Below, in pieces: positions 22,088 through 28,964 of a stretch of 29,590 nucleotides of DNA (the stretch's first letter is position 1; the number at the start of each line of letters is the position of its first letter). The DNA is from a virus. The DNA lies in IMG/VR virus record IMGVR_UViG_3300021185_000427, positions 1 to 29,590 of that record; one strand, given 5' to 3'. The translations under genes were made by a program, and so were the position numbers. The notes beneath the pieces were generated by a model. The model made no database searches, was not told where the DNA came from, and saw only the letters and a program-made list of their open reading frames with translations.

Positions 22088-23544
22088 TTATATAACCTCT
22101 TAAATTCATCTGTCATCATTGCGTTGAAATTAGGTGCACTTGAAAAGTTACCTTTGTATCTTAATATAATATTACATACTGCAACTGGGCCAATAAATAA
22201 AGTAAACTTTAAATTAGCCGCTCCTGAGCCTGGGTCGAATGCTTGTTTTGCACCCGGAGTATATTTCATTATTGGTTTACCTTGAGAAAATAAATCATCT
22301 AGTTTGCTTGATACTGAATCAATGTCTTTATACTCTCCGCCTTCTACTACAACGCCTTTCTTAGGGCCGTAGTCACCAACTCCCGTAACTAATGCAAAAT
22401 CAAAATTAACTTTCTTTAGTTCTTTTAAGTCTGATTTAAATATTAACTGAACTAGAATATTTGAAAATAAGTCTGACTTAGATAATATCGTTTCGCCCAT
22501 CATTTTAAATAATGTTCTTTTACCCTTTAATACTCTATTAATAAGGTCATTAGGAATTCTATTAACATACTTTTTCCAATTCTTAGTAGTTACTGGATTC
22601 TTATTAAGGTCATCAAATAGTTCATCAGACATCATATCAGGATATCTTTTTCTTAGTCTCTGAGCTAATTTAATTACATGAACATAAAACCTACCAGCAT
22701 CTTCTTCAACTGCTTCTTTAAGTTTTTTAAGTTTTGGCTCATTAAGTAATTTTGTGAATGACTTATTAATAAGTGTTGGGTCTTCCTCTGTGACTCTTTT
22801 CTTTTTCTTTAAAGATACCCCTAGGAATTTATTACCTTTCTTAATAATAAAGTCAGATGAATTAAAATCTTGCATTCCATATTTTGACATTTGGAATTGT
22901 TTTACATCATTATCCCATGCTTGACCAGTAAGATAAACCATGTCAGCATTACCATATCCTGCATCGATAATAACATTAGCGGCCGATACTGCTTGTGCTA
23001 GATTAGAATAACTACCAACTAGTGAATCTACTTGGCTTTGTTTATATCCTTTTACCTTCTTTAATTGTGCTCTTACTAATTCAATCATTTTATCCATTTC
23101 ATCTGAATTAGTAATTGTATGTTTCTTAGGGAATAGACATAAGGCAGCAGTCATAAGTTCATGTGGATCATCACCTAAAGAACTACGACCACCTTTGGGT
23201 CTAGCATTTACATATATGGCTTTTTCCATATCTTTATGTTTAAAGTAATAATCTTTTTCTGCTCTTGCACCTGATATCTTAATGAGTTCTAAGTTAGGTT
23301 CTTTTTCAATAATTTCTCTTGCAAGTTGTGAGAAGTTTCTACGGGACTTATCGTCCATTAATTGTGAAATTCCAATCTTTTTAGAATTAGATTTACCTGC
23401 TCTTAGGTCTAATTCCACTTCAGTGTCTATAGATGAAATTGCATCATCTATTGCTTGTACTAACTTTACAGCGTTGAGATTATCATCAGTAGTTGATAGA
23501 GCACTAAGCTCTTCTGTCATAAAACTGTTTTTAAATCTTATCAT
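22084..23544 (-). CDS. Large PD-(D/E)XK-like protein (486 aa), candidate packaged nuclease
   Basis: It begins MIRFKNSFMTEE, a leader-like start. A possible nuclease core runs from PHEL (E129) through GNADMVYLTGQAW to SSDFIIKK...GVSLKKK, with D231 and S244-x-K246. This is a D-x12-SxK variant of the PD-(D/E)XK pattern, as seen in some restriction-type nucleases. The rest is Lys-rich and unassigned. It is the first gene of the 12-kb block and lies behind promoter P6 and a possible late promoter. I know similar proteins from marine T4-like phages as hypothetical. The nuclease call is inference from motifs. Confidence 0.7.
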   Translation of the reverse strand: MIRFKNSFMTEELSALSTTDDNLNAVKLVQAIDDAISSIDTEVELDLRAGKSNSKKIGISQLMDDKSRRNFSQLAREIIEKEPNLELIKISGARAEKDYYFKHKDMEKAIYVNARPKGGRSSLGDDPHELMTAALCLFPKKHTITNSDEMDKMIELVRAQLKKVKGYKQSQVDSLVGSYSNLAQAVSAANVIIDAGYGNADMVYLTGQAWDNDVKQFQMSKYGMQDFNSSDFIIKKGNKFLGVSLKKKKRVTEEDPTLINKSFTKLLNEPKLKKLKEAVEEDAGRFYVHVIKLAQRLRKRYPDMMSDELFDDLNKNPVTTKNWKKYVNRIPNDLINRVLKGKRTLFKMMGETILSKSDLFSNILVQLIFKSDLKELKKVNFDFALVTGVGDYGPKKGVVVEGGEYKDIDSVSSKLDDLFSQGKPIMKYTPGAKQAFDPGSGAANLKFTLFIGPVAVCNIILRYKGNFSSAPNFNAMMTDEFKRLYK

Positions 23545-23571
23545 ATTGTCTCCGTTTTATTTAATAAAGAT

Positions 23572-23600
23572 ATTATAATATACTTTTAACGCTTTGTAAA
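23572..23600 (-). promoter_or_regulatory. Sigma70-like promoter P6 for the 12-kb block
   Basis: TTTACA (23600-23595), 17 bases, TATAAT (23577-23572), here preceded by ATAT rather than GTAG. It reads into the 486-aa gene starting at 23544. It is the only clear promoter of this type for genes 23544 to 11672. Confidence 0.78.
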
Positions 23601-23614
23601 GTATTTGATATAAC

Positions 23615-23622
23615 TATTTATA
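23615..23622 (-). promoter_or_regulatory. Possible T4-type late promoter box
   Basis: TATAAATA on the minus strand, followed by G, in the gap before the 486-aa gene. It equals the T4 late promoter consensus. The match is short, and in AT-rich DNA chance copies also occur inside genes, so support comes mainly from its intergenic place upstream of likely virion genes. Confidence 0.4.
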
Positions 23623-23634
23623 ATATTTGGAGAC

Positions 23635-23796
23635 CTAGTTATTTCCGGCTTTTAGATTTCCGTCGTTGTCTACATGAATAACTTTTATCTTTAGAAGTTC
23701 TTTTAAACAGCCTTCGGCACCAGTCTTAACACCTATGTTATAAGAAGTATAACTGCAACCTACCATTAGTATCATTATAATAAAATATTCTAGCAT
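23635..23796 (-). CDS. Small lipoprotein-like protein (53 aa)
   Basis: It starts MLEYFIIMILMVGCSYTS: a short hydrophobic stretch and a lipobox-like LMVGC (C14). The rest is polar with one more Cys. The signal lacks the usual basic residues at the N-terminus, so export is uncertain. The ATG overlaps the end of the upstream gene by seven bases with GAGAG upstream. It is the last gene before promoter P6. A role in superinfection exclusion is conceivable for a small phage lipoprotein but not shown. Confidence 0.6.
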   Translation of the reverse strand: MLEYFIIMILMVGCSYTSYNIGVKTGAEGCLKELLKIKVIHVDNDGNLKAGNN

Positions 23797-23945
23797 TTTA
23801 TTCTCTCTATTGTTGAAAGATATCCTTTATACACCATATCCTTATGAAATCTATTTGCATCATCTTCTACGGCAAATATATATTCGGCAACTACTTTGCC
23901 CCCACCCTTTTCTTGGGCGAGGACTTTCCAACTATATACTTCCAT
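23790..23945 (-). CDS. Small hypothetical protein (51 aa)
   Basis: MEVYSWKVLAQEKGGGKVVA continues with EYIFAVEDDANRFHKDM and ends in Lys-Cys. It looks like a small alpha/beta fold with two strands and a helix. The ATG overlaps the stop of the upstream gene (TAATG). No family recognised. Confidence 0.65.
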   Translation of the reverse strand: MEVYSWKVLAQEKGGGKVVAEYIFAVEDDANRFHKDMVYKGYLSTIERIKC

Positions 23946-24172
23946 TACACTAGTTCCAAGAAGTCATCAAACATGCCAGGGTTATCCGAGACAACTCTTT
24001 TGATATTCTTCTTAATTGTGGCAACATCATCAGTAAATCCTGCCTGTTCTGCAGTTTCAATTCTTGCCTTTACTGTATCATAATCAAACTTGAAAGGGTC
24101 GTCATATACTTTTGGCTTCCACACGATACTTGTGTCTTTTTCAATACCTTTATATTCTATTCTGCTTTTCAT
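23945..24172 (-). CDS. Small hypothetical protein downstream of DNA ligase (75 aa)
   Basis: It begins MKSRIEYKGIEKDTSIVWKP and has a helical C-terminal half (ARIETAEQAGFTDDVATIKK). It overlaps the ligase stop by four bases, so it is co-translated with the ligase. No domain or catalytic motif recognised; it might be a ligase partner, but only position suggests it. Confidence 0.68.
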   Translation of the reverse strand: MKSRIEYKGIEKDTSIVWKPKVYDDPFKFDYDTVKARIETAEQAGFTDDVATIKKNIKRVVSDNPGMFDDFLELV

Positions 24173-25437
24173 AGTTTTTCTCCTGGGACGAACCCTCTAA
24201 ATGTTTTAAATCTTGGGAATCTTAATGAATAAGTCCCATCTTGGTTTTGTGAAATAGAGTCTGCTCTAACTTCCACCAACTGGCCTAATACAGCATCTTG
24301 GTTTTTCCAAATACTATCTCTAATCTTATCAGTTAAACCACCACCGACATTGACTTTAATATCAACACCTTCATCGTGGCCTTCACAAACTAGAGCACCT
24401 GTTGTTCCTTCGAATTTACCCTGTCCTTCTTCTATACTTTCTACCGATAGGGTTACTTCTATAAATGGCTTGATTTTAAACCAAGCATTACTTCTTTTAC
24501 ATTCGTATAAACCATCTACTGGTTTAACCATAATTCCTTCATAACCATTTTCTATGGCCTCTTTATTAATCTGCATGAATACATCATATTCTTGTTCTAG
24601 GTTAATAAATTCATAATCAACTAATCTAATACAATCTGGTAATAGACCAAAGAGTGAATCTTCCATATTAAGTTTTCTATCGTAACAGCCGTCTATGGAA
24701 ACTCCTGTATTAAATTCTTCTAAACTAATCATATCAAAGAGAGCTAGATAAGCATCTTCTGTTTGAGCTCCTTCTTTTCTATGTACTTGTTTCATAAGAC
24801 TTGTAAAGTTATCACTCATAATCTCACCATCGAATACCATTCCCTCAAATTCTGGTTGACTTAGGGCTTCTTCAATATGAGGGAAGTTGGAATATACTTT
24901 ACCATTCCTAGAATAGATAGTGGCCTTTCCGTTATTTACTATAGTAATAGCTCTTACCCCATCATACTTGTACTCGATAAGGCAATCACCTTTCATGTGT
25001 TTATTATTTTCACCATTACTCGCCAACATACAATGGAATCTTGGAATCTCAAAGCCAATATCTTTACCCATCTTGTTAATAGTCTTTTCTGATACACCAC
25101 ATTTTAAATCTTTAAGAAGAATCCTACGATACCAATAGTTCCACTCATCCATGGTGGCTTTATTCATTGTCTCTTCTATTGAATCTTTAGCGGCGTTACC
25201 TGTTAAACATCTATGTTGTAATGATAGTGCTAGTTTCCAAAAATCACTTGTCTCAAGCCCTTCACCATCCTTCTTAGAAATAGGTATCAATTTAACGCCG
25301 AATGTATCGAAGGGATTGAGAGCAAGTTTTACTCCGTCTTGGAATTCTTTATTGTCAATATGTTGGGAAACTACATCTTCCTTAAATAACCTTGAGTTAT
25401 CTGTTTCTAGTTTTTGTATTACTTCCCAAGGTTTCAT
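24169..25437 (-). CDS. 30: ATP-dependent DNA ligase (T4 gp30-like)
   Basis: The 422-aa protein has motif I EYKYDG with the adenylated Lys at K157, then an SRNG motif (YSRNG), VFDGEI (motif III), YEGIMVK (motif IV) and WFKIK (motif V). An N-terminal helical domain precedes the catalytic core and an OB-like domain follows. The length is a little below that of T4 gp30. It joins Okazaki fragments and nicks in phage DNA. The start overlaps the stop of the upstream small gene by four bases. Confidence 0.95.
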   Translation of the reverse strand: MKPWEVIQKLETDNSRLFKEDVVSQHIDNKEFQDGVKLALNPFDTFGVKLIPISKKDGEGLETSDFWKLALSLQHRCLTGNAAKDSIEETMNKATMDEWNYWYRRILLKDLKCGVSEKTINKMGKDIGFEIPRFHCMLASNGENNKHMKGDCLIEYKYDGVRAITIVNNGKATIYSRNGKVYSNFPHIEEALSQPEFEGMVFDGEIMSDNFTSLMKQVHRKEGAQTEDAYLALFDMISLEEFNTGVSIDGCYDRKLNMEDSLFGLLPDCIRLVDYEFINLEQEYDVFMQINKEAIENGYEGIMVKPVDGLYECKRSNAWFKIKPFIEVTLSVESIEEGQGKFEGTTGALVCEGHDEGVDIKVNVGGGLTDKIRDSIWKNQDAVLGQLVEVRADSISQNQDGTYSLRFPRFKTFRGFVPGEKL

Positions 25438-25643
25438 GCTGACTCCATATATTTTTCTACTGGTTTTAATTCTATGAACTTTCTCCTAGACTTGGAGAAT
25501 TGCTTCATAGGTGATTTGAATTGTTTGTACTCTTTACTGATAGTACTTCTAAAGCCAACTAGGTGGCCGTGTTCGTTAAGAATGTAGGTGTGATTAAGTG
25601 TATTATCTTCCCATTTAGTGATTTCTTTAAAAGCTCTTAACAT
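25434..25643 (-). CDS. Small conserved phage protein (69 aa), unknown function
   Basis: It starts MLRAFKEITKWEDNTLNHTY and has ILNEHGHLVGFRST, then a basic end (KQFSKSRRKF). I recall this pattern from marine T4-like phages, without function. It begins immediately after the stop of the preceding gene (TAGATG) and overlaps the ligase start as ATGA, linking the three genes. Confidence 0.7.
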   Translation of the reverse strand: MLRAFKEITKWEDNTLNHTYILNEHGHLVGFRSTISKEYKQFKSPMKQFSKSRRKFIELKPVEKYMESA

Positions 25644-25793
25644 CTAAACTCCGTGGGTCATGTGTTCATAATTATCTGGACATAGTTCTAGTGAAGCGCC
25701 ACAAGCACATGTCTCTTCTTCTTGGATTGATGGGGCACCTACTAAGTCCCTCATTTCTGACTCGGTCATTGGGAATAAGTCTAACTGTTTCAT
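25644..25793 (-). CDS. Very small Cys-containing protein (49 aa)
   Basis: MKQLDLFPMTESEMRDLVGA is followed by CACG and a third Cys (C29, C31, C38), which may bind a metal. The ribosome binding site (AAAGGAG, seven bases from the ATG) is very good, and promoter P7 is just upstream, so it should be well expressed as the first gene of the ligase operon. No family recognised. Confidence 0.68.
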   Translation of the reverse strand: MKQLDLFPMTESEMRDLVGAPSIQEEETCACGASLELCPDNYEHMTHGV

Positions 25794-25817
25794 AATATAT
25801 CTCCTTTTAATAAGTTT

Positions 25818-25846
25818 ATTATACTACACTTTAGGTATAAAGTAAA
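25818..25846 (-). promoter_or_regulatory. Sigma70-like promoter P7 for the ligase operon
   Basis: TTTACT (25846-25841), 17 bases, GTAG before TATAAT (25823-25818). The start of transcription should be near 25811, giving a leader of about 18 bases with a strong ribosome binding site. Confidence 0.84.
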
Positions 25847-25871
25847 GTGTTTTGTTGAATTAATTTGCACT

Positions 25872-26213
25872 TTATACAGCACCTGTCCATCTGATGGTGT
25901 AATCTTCGAAGATGTTTCCTCTGGCAAAATTAGTAGCTGGAGCGGCCCATGATTTGGCCATTAAAATATCTCCTTCTTTAAAACCTTTAGTGGGTTTAGC
26001 TACTATGAATGAATGAGTTGAATGACCAGAACTAACTTTGATATAGTTTCTTCCAGCCTTATAAGATAGACTTTCACAAAAATCATCAAACATTTGGGTT
26101 TTGATTTTGATACAACCTTCTGTTATATCTTGCCATCTGTGATAGTCAGCTTTAATCTTGGTAAGATAATTACCTAGCTCTTGTACGTTCTGTTCGTGGA
26201 ATTTGTTTTTCAT
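25872..26213 (-). CDS. Hypothetical protein (113 aa), single-gene unit
   Basis: It begins MKNKFHEQNVQELGNYLTKI. The C-terminal half, IKVSSGHSTHSFIVAKPTKG then GDILMAKSWAAPATNFARGN, looks beta-rich and compact. No family recognised. It has its own promoter (P8), a good AGAGGA ribosome binding site, and is followed directly by promoter P7, so it may be transcribed alone. Confidence 0.7.
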   Translation of the reverse strand: MKNKFHEQNVQELGNYLTKIKADYHRWQDITEGCIKIKTQMFDDFCESLSYKAGRNYIKVSSGHSTHSFIVAKPTKGFKEGDILMAKSWAAPATNFARGNIFEDYTIRWTGAV

Positions 26214-26243
26214 ATTATGTCCTCTTAATTAATTTATACTACT

Positions 26244-26272
26244 ATTATACTACGCATAATCGTGCTTGTAAA
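26244..26272 (-). promoter_or_regulatory. Sigma70-like promoter P8
   Basis: TTTACA (26272-26267), 17 bases, GTAG before TATAAT (26249-26244). It lies between the tRNA and the 113-aa gene. Confidence 0.85.
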
Positions 26273-26291
26273 GAGGTTTCTTAGACTTTTT

Positions 26292-26320
26292 TGTTACAAT
26301 TGTGTTACATTCTTGTAACA
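26292..26320 (-). repeat. Hairpin with three copies of a GTTACA/TGTAAC unit, downstream of the tRNA
   Basis: Seven complementary bases (26303-26309 and 26314-26320) enclose a four-base loop. A third copy (26292-26299) can instead form eight pairs with 26313-26320. The two structures exclude each other. On the minus strand the end is followed by A, not T, so it is not a standard terminator; it could be a trailer for tRNA processing. Confidence 0.5.
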
Positions 26321-26334
26321 TTTAGTTATAAGAA

Positions 26335-26410
26335 TGGTGGAGCTGGAGGGAATCGAACCCCCGACCTTCTGGTTGCAAACCAGACGCTCTCCCTACTGCG
26401 CTACAGCCCC
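26335..26410 (-). tRNA. tRNA-Ala(UGC)
   Basis: A complete cloverleaf of 76 bases including an encoded CCA end. The anticodon loop is TTTGCAA with anticodon TGC. The acceptor stem has a G3:U70 pair, the identity element for alanine, and the T-loop is GTTCGATTC. It would read GCA and, by wobble, other GCN codons. It lies on the minus strand directly after thyX, and a -10 box overlaps the thyX stop codon. It is the only tRNA seen in the window. Confidence 0.97.
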
Positions 26411-26417
26411 ACGCTTC

Positions 26418-26423
26418 ATTATA
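26418..26423 (-). promoter_or_regulatory. Possible tRNA promoter (-10 box overlapping thyX stop)
   Basis: GTAG-TATAAT, identical to the -10 region of the other promoters, ends eight bases before the mature 5' end of the tRNA. The TAG stop of thyX is part of it. The -35 region at 17 bases distance (AATCTT) is poor, so strength is uncertain. Confidence 0.55.
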
Positions 26424-27075
26424 CTACATCATCCACTGGGAAGATTTTATAGATTACATCACCAACTGCTTTGGCAATATCCATATGCTCTTTTTGAGTA
26501 CCATTGGCACTTCTTAGTTCTATATAATGAATCCAAGAGCGAAGGGTTCCATTAACGTACATACGGGACATTGTTAATCCCTCGGGCAGTACGGCCCTGG
26601 CTTGTTCTTTGGCAATACCTGCCTCGATAGCCCAATTATAAGCTTGTTTAGTTCTTTCTATAATAACTTCTTGATAAGATTCCCATATATAATTGATGGA
26701 CTCATCCAAGTTTTCAATAGAGTTCTGCCTATTCTTTTTATCTTGTAATCTAGCTTCTCTTGTAACGAAATTTAAATCCTCAGTTGGATCTGCATATCGC
26801 TGAGAGAATTCTTGGAAAGAGAATGACCTATGGCGAAGAATTTGTCTTGCAATGTCTCGTGGACAATTAATCTCAATACAAGCACTGACCATCTCTAATG
26901 GTGACCAATGTTTATGTTTAATTAAATACTTAACGAGTTTCTCGGAAGTTTCTTCATTGTTCTGATTACTAGGATTAGATACCCTAGCACAGTAAGCGAC
27001 CATCTGCAAGAGGTCGGGATTTAACTCGACCTCCGCAGGTGGCTGCGAATATGATATAAGTTTCACGTCAAACAT
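26419..27075 (-). CDS. thyX: Flavin-dependent thymidylate synthase
   Basis: 218 aa, with the signature RHRSFSFQEFSQR at residues 81-93 (RHR, seven residues, then S-x-R), an N-terminal region typical of ThyX, and a C-terminal YVNGTLRSWIHYIELR segment. It methylates dUMP to dTMP with FAD, NADPH and methylene-tetrahydrofolate, feeding phage DNA synthesis together with NrdAB. The stop codon is used twice, also as part of the -10 box before the tRNA. Confidence 0.95.
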   Translation of the reverse strand: MFDVKLISYSQPPAEVELNPDLLQMVAYCARVSNPSNQNNEETSEKLVKYLIKHKHWSPLEMVSACIEINCPRDIARQILRHRSFSFQEFSQRYADPTEDLNFVTREARLQDKKNRQNSIENLDESINYIWESYQEVIIERTKQAYNWAIEAGIAKEQARAVLPEGLTMSRMYVNGTLRSWIHYIELRSANGTQKEHMDIAKAVGDVIYKIFPVDDVV

Positions 27076-27078
27076 ATT

Positions 27079-27258
27079 TTAGTCACTCTTTACCAGTGTG
27101 TAAATTCCCCATCCAAGGCCTAGCCAAGCAAGTAACTTAGCAACACCACCGAATAAAATAACTGAACCACATAGTACGATTAGTCCGATACCATCTAATG
27201 AGGTTCTTTCTTTTAGTCTATCTAATGACCAGTCTTTTAGTTTAAGTAACATATTCAT
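27079..27258 (-). CDS. Small membrane protein (59 aa) of marine T4-like type
   Basis: It starts MNMLLKLKDWSLDRLKERTS, then two hydrophobic stretches (GLIVLCGSVILFGGVAKLL and AWLGLGWGIYTLV) separated by a short turn, likely a membrane hairpin. I recall similar proteins beside gp41 in marine T4-like phages. The ATG at 27258 has AGGAG six bases upstream. It ends three bases before thyX. Function unknown. Confidence 0.75.
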   Translation of the reverse strand: MNMLLKLKDWSLDRLKERTSLDGIGLIVLCGSVILFGGVAKLLAWLGLGWGIYTLVKSD

Positions 27259-27267
27259 ATATTTCTC

Positions 27268-28659
27268 CTATATTTTAAATTCAGCAAACGTGTCTTTATT
27301 TTCTCTGTCACCCCACGTTGCAATTGGTTTATCCGGCACGACTTCTGTGACAAGGTCTTGTTGTGCACTTTCTTCTACATCAAATAATTTCATTCGGCTC
27401 CTATCAATACCAACAACAAATCTTTTGTATTTGGTCGGATCATTATAACGATTTTTCAATTGTTTCACCATGAGTTGGCCTAATTCTTCTAGTTCCTCTG
27501 TTGATATAAGAGCGAACATAAGGTCAGCCGTAGCAGGTAGGCCGAATGATTCTGATGTGTCTTCAAGACCGACATCCGTATTACCAAATCCTGACCTGGT
27601 AGTTTGGGTTGCCGATACTATCGGAACATTAAACTCTACAGCAAGACCACGCAGTTCTTCTGCAATGGCTTTGATGTAAGAGTAACTATTTATACTTCCG
27701 CCCAGGCCTTTCATACGACTAGATGAACAAATATTCAAGTAGTCAATGTATATCATATCTGGGTTAAAGTTCTTTTTCATTTTAAGCTCATTAAGTAGAG
27801 CCCTAAAGTGACCTGTATGAGCGGCACCTGTAGGATATTCTTTGATAATAAGTTTACCTATAGATGCTTGTGCAATCTTTTGTATTTTACTATCAAAGGT
27901 TGATTTATTAATTCTTGCGAGTTGTTCTATTGGTAAGTCCATTAGATTAGCATCGATACGTTCTGCAATTCTTTCTTCAGCCATTTCCATAGTAATGTAA
28001 AGAACATTCTTGCCCTGTTGTAATACTGATGCAGCACAATGACACATAAAGAGGGACTTACCCACGCCCGTTCCGGCCAGAGCAATATTCAAGGTCTTAT
28101 TGGGTAAGCCTCCCTTAGTAATCTTATTGAAGTAATCTAAATCAAATGGTGTTCTATCTTCTTTGGTGTTATAGAAATCAAATCTTTCTTCTGAATTATC
28201 AATGTAATCATGGCCAATTGCTTGGTCGAATGATACACCGAGAGCATTTGAAAGTATTTCCGGTATTGCACCTTCTGATTGTTCGGCATCTTTACCATCT
28301 ATGATACCGATAGAATTCATAATAGCAAGATAGACTGCTCTATCTCTGCACCATTTCTCTGATTCTTTAATAAGATAATCTGTATCTATTTCTTCACTTT
28401 GTACTAAGACTTTAACCAACTGAGATGCACTATTAAGTGTATCATCATGAGCACTTGTCTTTCTAAGTTCTAATTCTAATACACTTGCTGTTGGTAGTTT
28501 ATTATGTTTTCCAACGAATGCAGTTATTAGACCAAAGACAGTTCTGTGTTCACCCTCAAAATATTCGGGTTTGATATACGGAATAACTCTCCTGCAATAA
28601 CTTTCGTTATTGAGTAGGTTGCTCAGTATGTGTGTCGGTAGTTGATGTTTTATGTCCAA
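27268..28659 (-). CDS. 41: Replicative DNA helicase (T4 gp41/DnaB-like)
   Basis: 463 aa. The N-terminal domain (1-150) is the helical gp41/DnaB type. The RecA-like motor has Walker A AGTGVGKS (195-202), ITMEMAEERIAERI (motif H1a), MIYIDYLNIC (Walker B) and SATQTTRSGFGNTD. It would unwind DNA at the phage replication fork with primase. The start is TTG at 28659, six bases after GAGG, and overlaps the upstream gene by 53 bases; the next ATG would cut into the conserved N-terminal domain. Confidence 0.95.
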   Translation of the reverse strand: MDIKHQLPTHILSNLLNNESYCRRVIPYIKPEYFEGEHRTVFGLITAFVGKHNKLPTASVLELELRKTSAHDDTLNSASQLVKVLVQSEEIDTDYLIKESEKWCRDRAVYLAIMNSIGIIDGKDAEQSEGAIPEILSNALGVSFDQAIGHDYIDNSEERFDFYNTKEDRTPFDLDYFNKITKGGLPNKTLNIALAGTGVGKSLFMCHCAASVLQQGKNVLYITMEMAEERIAERIDANLMDLPIEQLARINKSTFDSKIQKIAQASIGKLIIKEYPTGAAHTGHFRALLNELKMKKNFNPDMIYIDYLNICSSSRMKGLGGSINSYSYIKAIAEELRGLAVEFNVPIVSATQTTRSGFGNTDVGLEDTSESFGLPATADLMFALISTEELEELGQLMVKQLKNRYNDPTKYKRFVVGIDRSRMKLFDVEESAQQDLVTEVVPDKPIATWGDRENKDTFAEFKI

Positions 28660-28963
28660 TCTGTGCCTCTTCTTTTTCTAGGGACTGTGTTACAATATAT
28701 TGTAAAATAGAGCCTAAGTAATCATTAAATTCTTCATCTTTTTCTAAAGCTTCTACATCATATTCATTAGGGTCTTGAATATTGTAGGTAAAGGAAATCG
28801 TTGCTGTATCTTCAACAGTATCTTCTTTGATAGACACCTTGCCGAATACAAAAACAACATTTTTCCATTTACCCGTCTTTAATCTTATCCCATAGAAGTC
28901 CGATAACTCTCCAGTTTCTTGTTCTACTAAAGTATAATCTTTATCTGTTATATTATACATCAA
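28607..28963 (-). CDS. Conserved protein between uvsX and helicase (118 aa)
   Basis: It has a beta-rich N-terminal part (DYTLVEQETGELSDFYGIRL, KWKNVVFVFGKVSI) and an acidic, helical C-terminal part ending in Thr-rich sequence. Proteins of this kind sit between recombinase and helicase genes in marine T4-like phages (from memory). The start is a TTG at 28963 or the next codon, ATG at 28960, both just after the UvsX stop; the ATG is the more normal choice. Its 3' end is shared with the helicase start. Confidence 0.72.
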   Translation of the reverse strand: MMYNITDKDYTLVEQETGELSDFYGIRLKTGKWKNVVFVFGKVSIKEDTVEDTATISFTYNIQDPNEYDVEALEKDEEFNDYLGSILQYIVTQSLEKEEAQIGHKTSTTDTHTEQPTQ

Positions 28964-28964
28964 T

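Noticed and set aside
26334-26555. Plus-strand frame reading through the tRNA (starts with VELEGIEPPTFW)
   Set aside because: This is the well-known false protein produced by reading across the complement of a tRNA gene.
5880-27710. Further TATAAATA late-promoter-like octamers inside genes (near 5904, 15784, 19073, 21027 and 27689 on the minus strand)
   Set aside because: In DNA this AT-rich a few chance matches to an 8-base word are expected; only the intergenic one at 23615 is listed.
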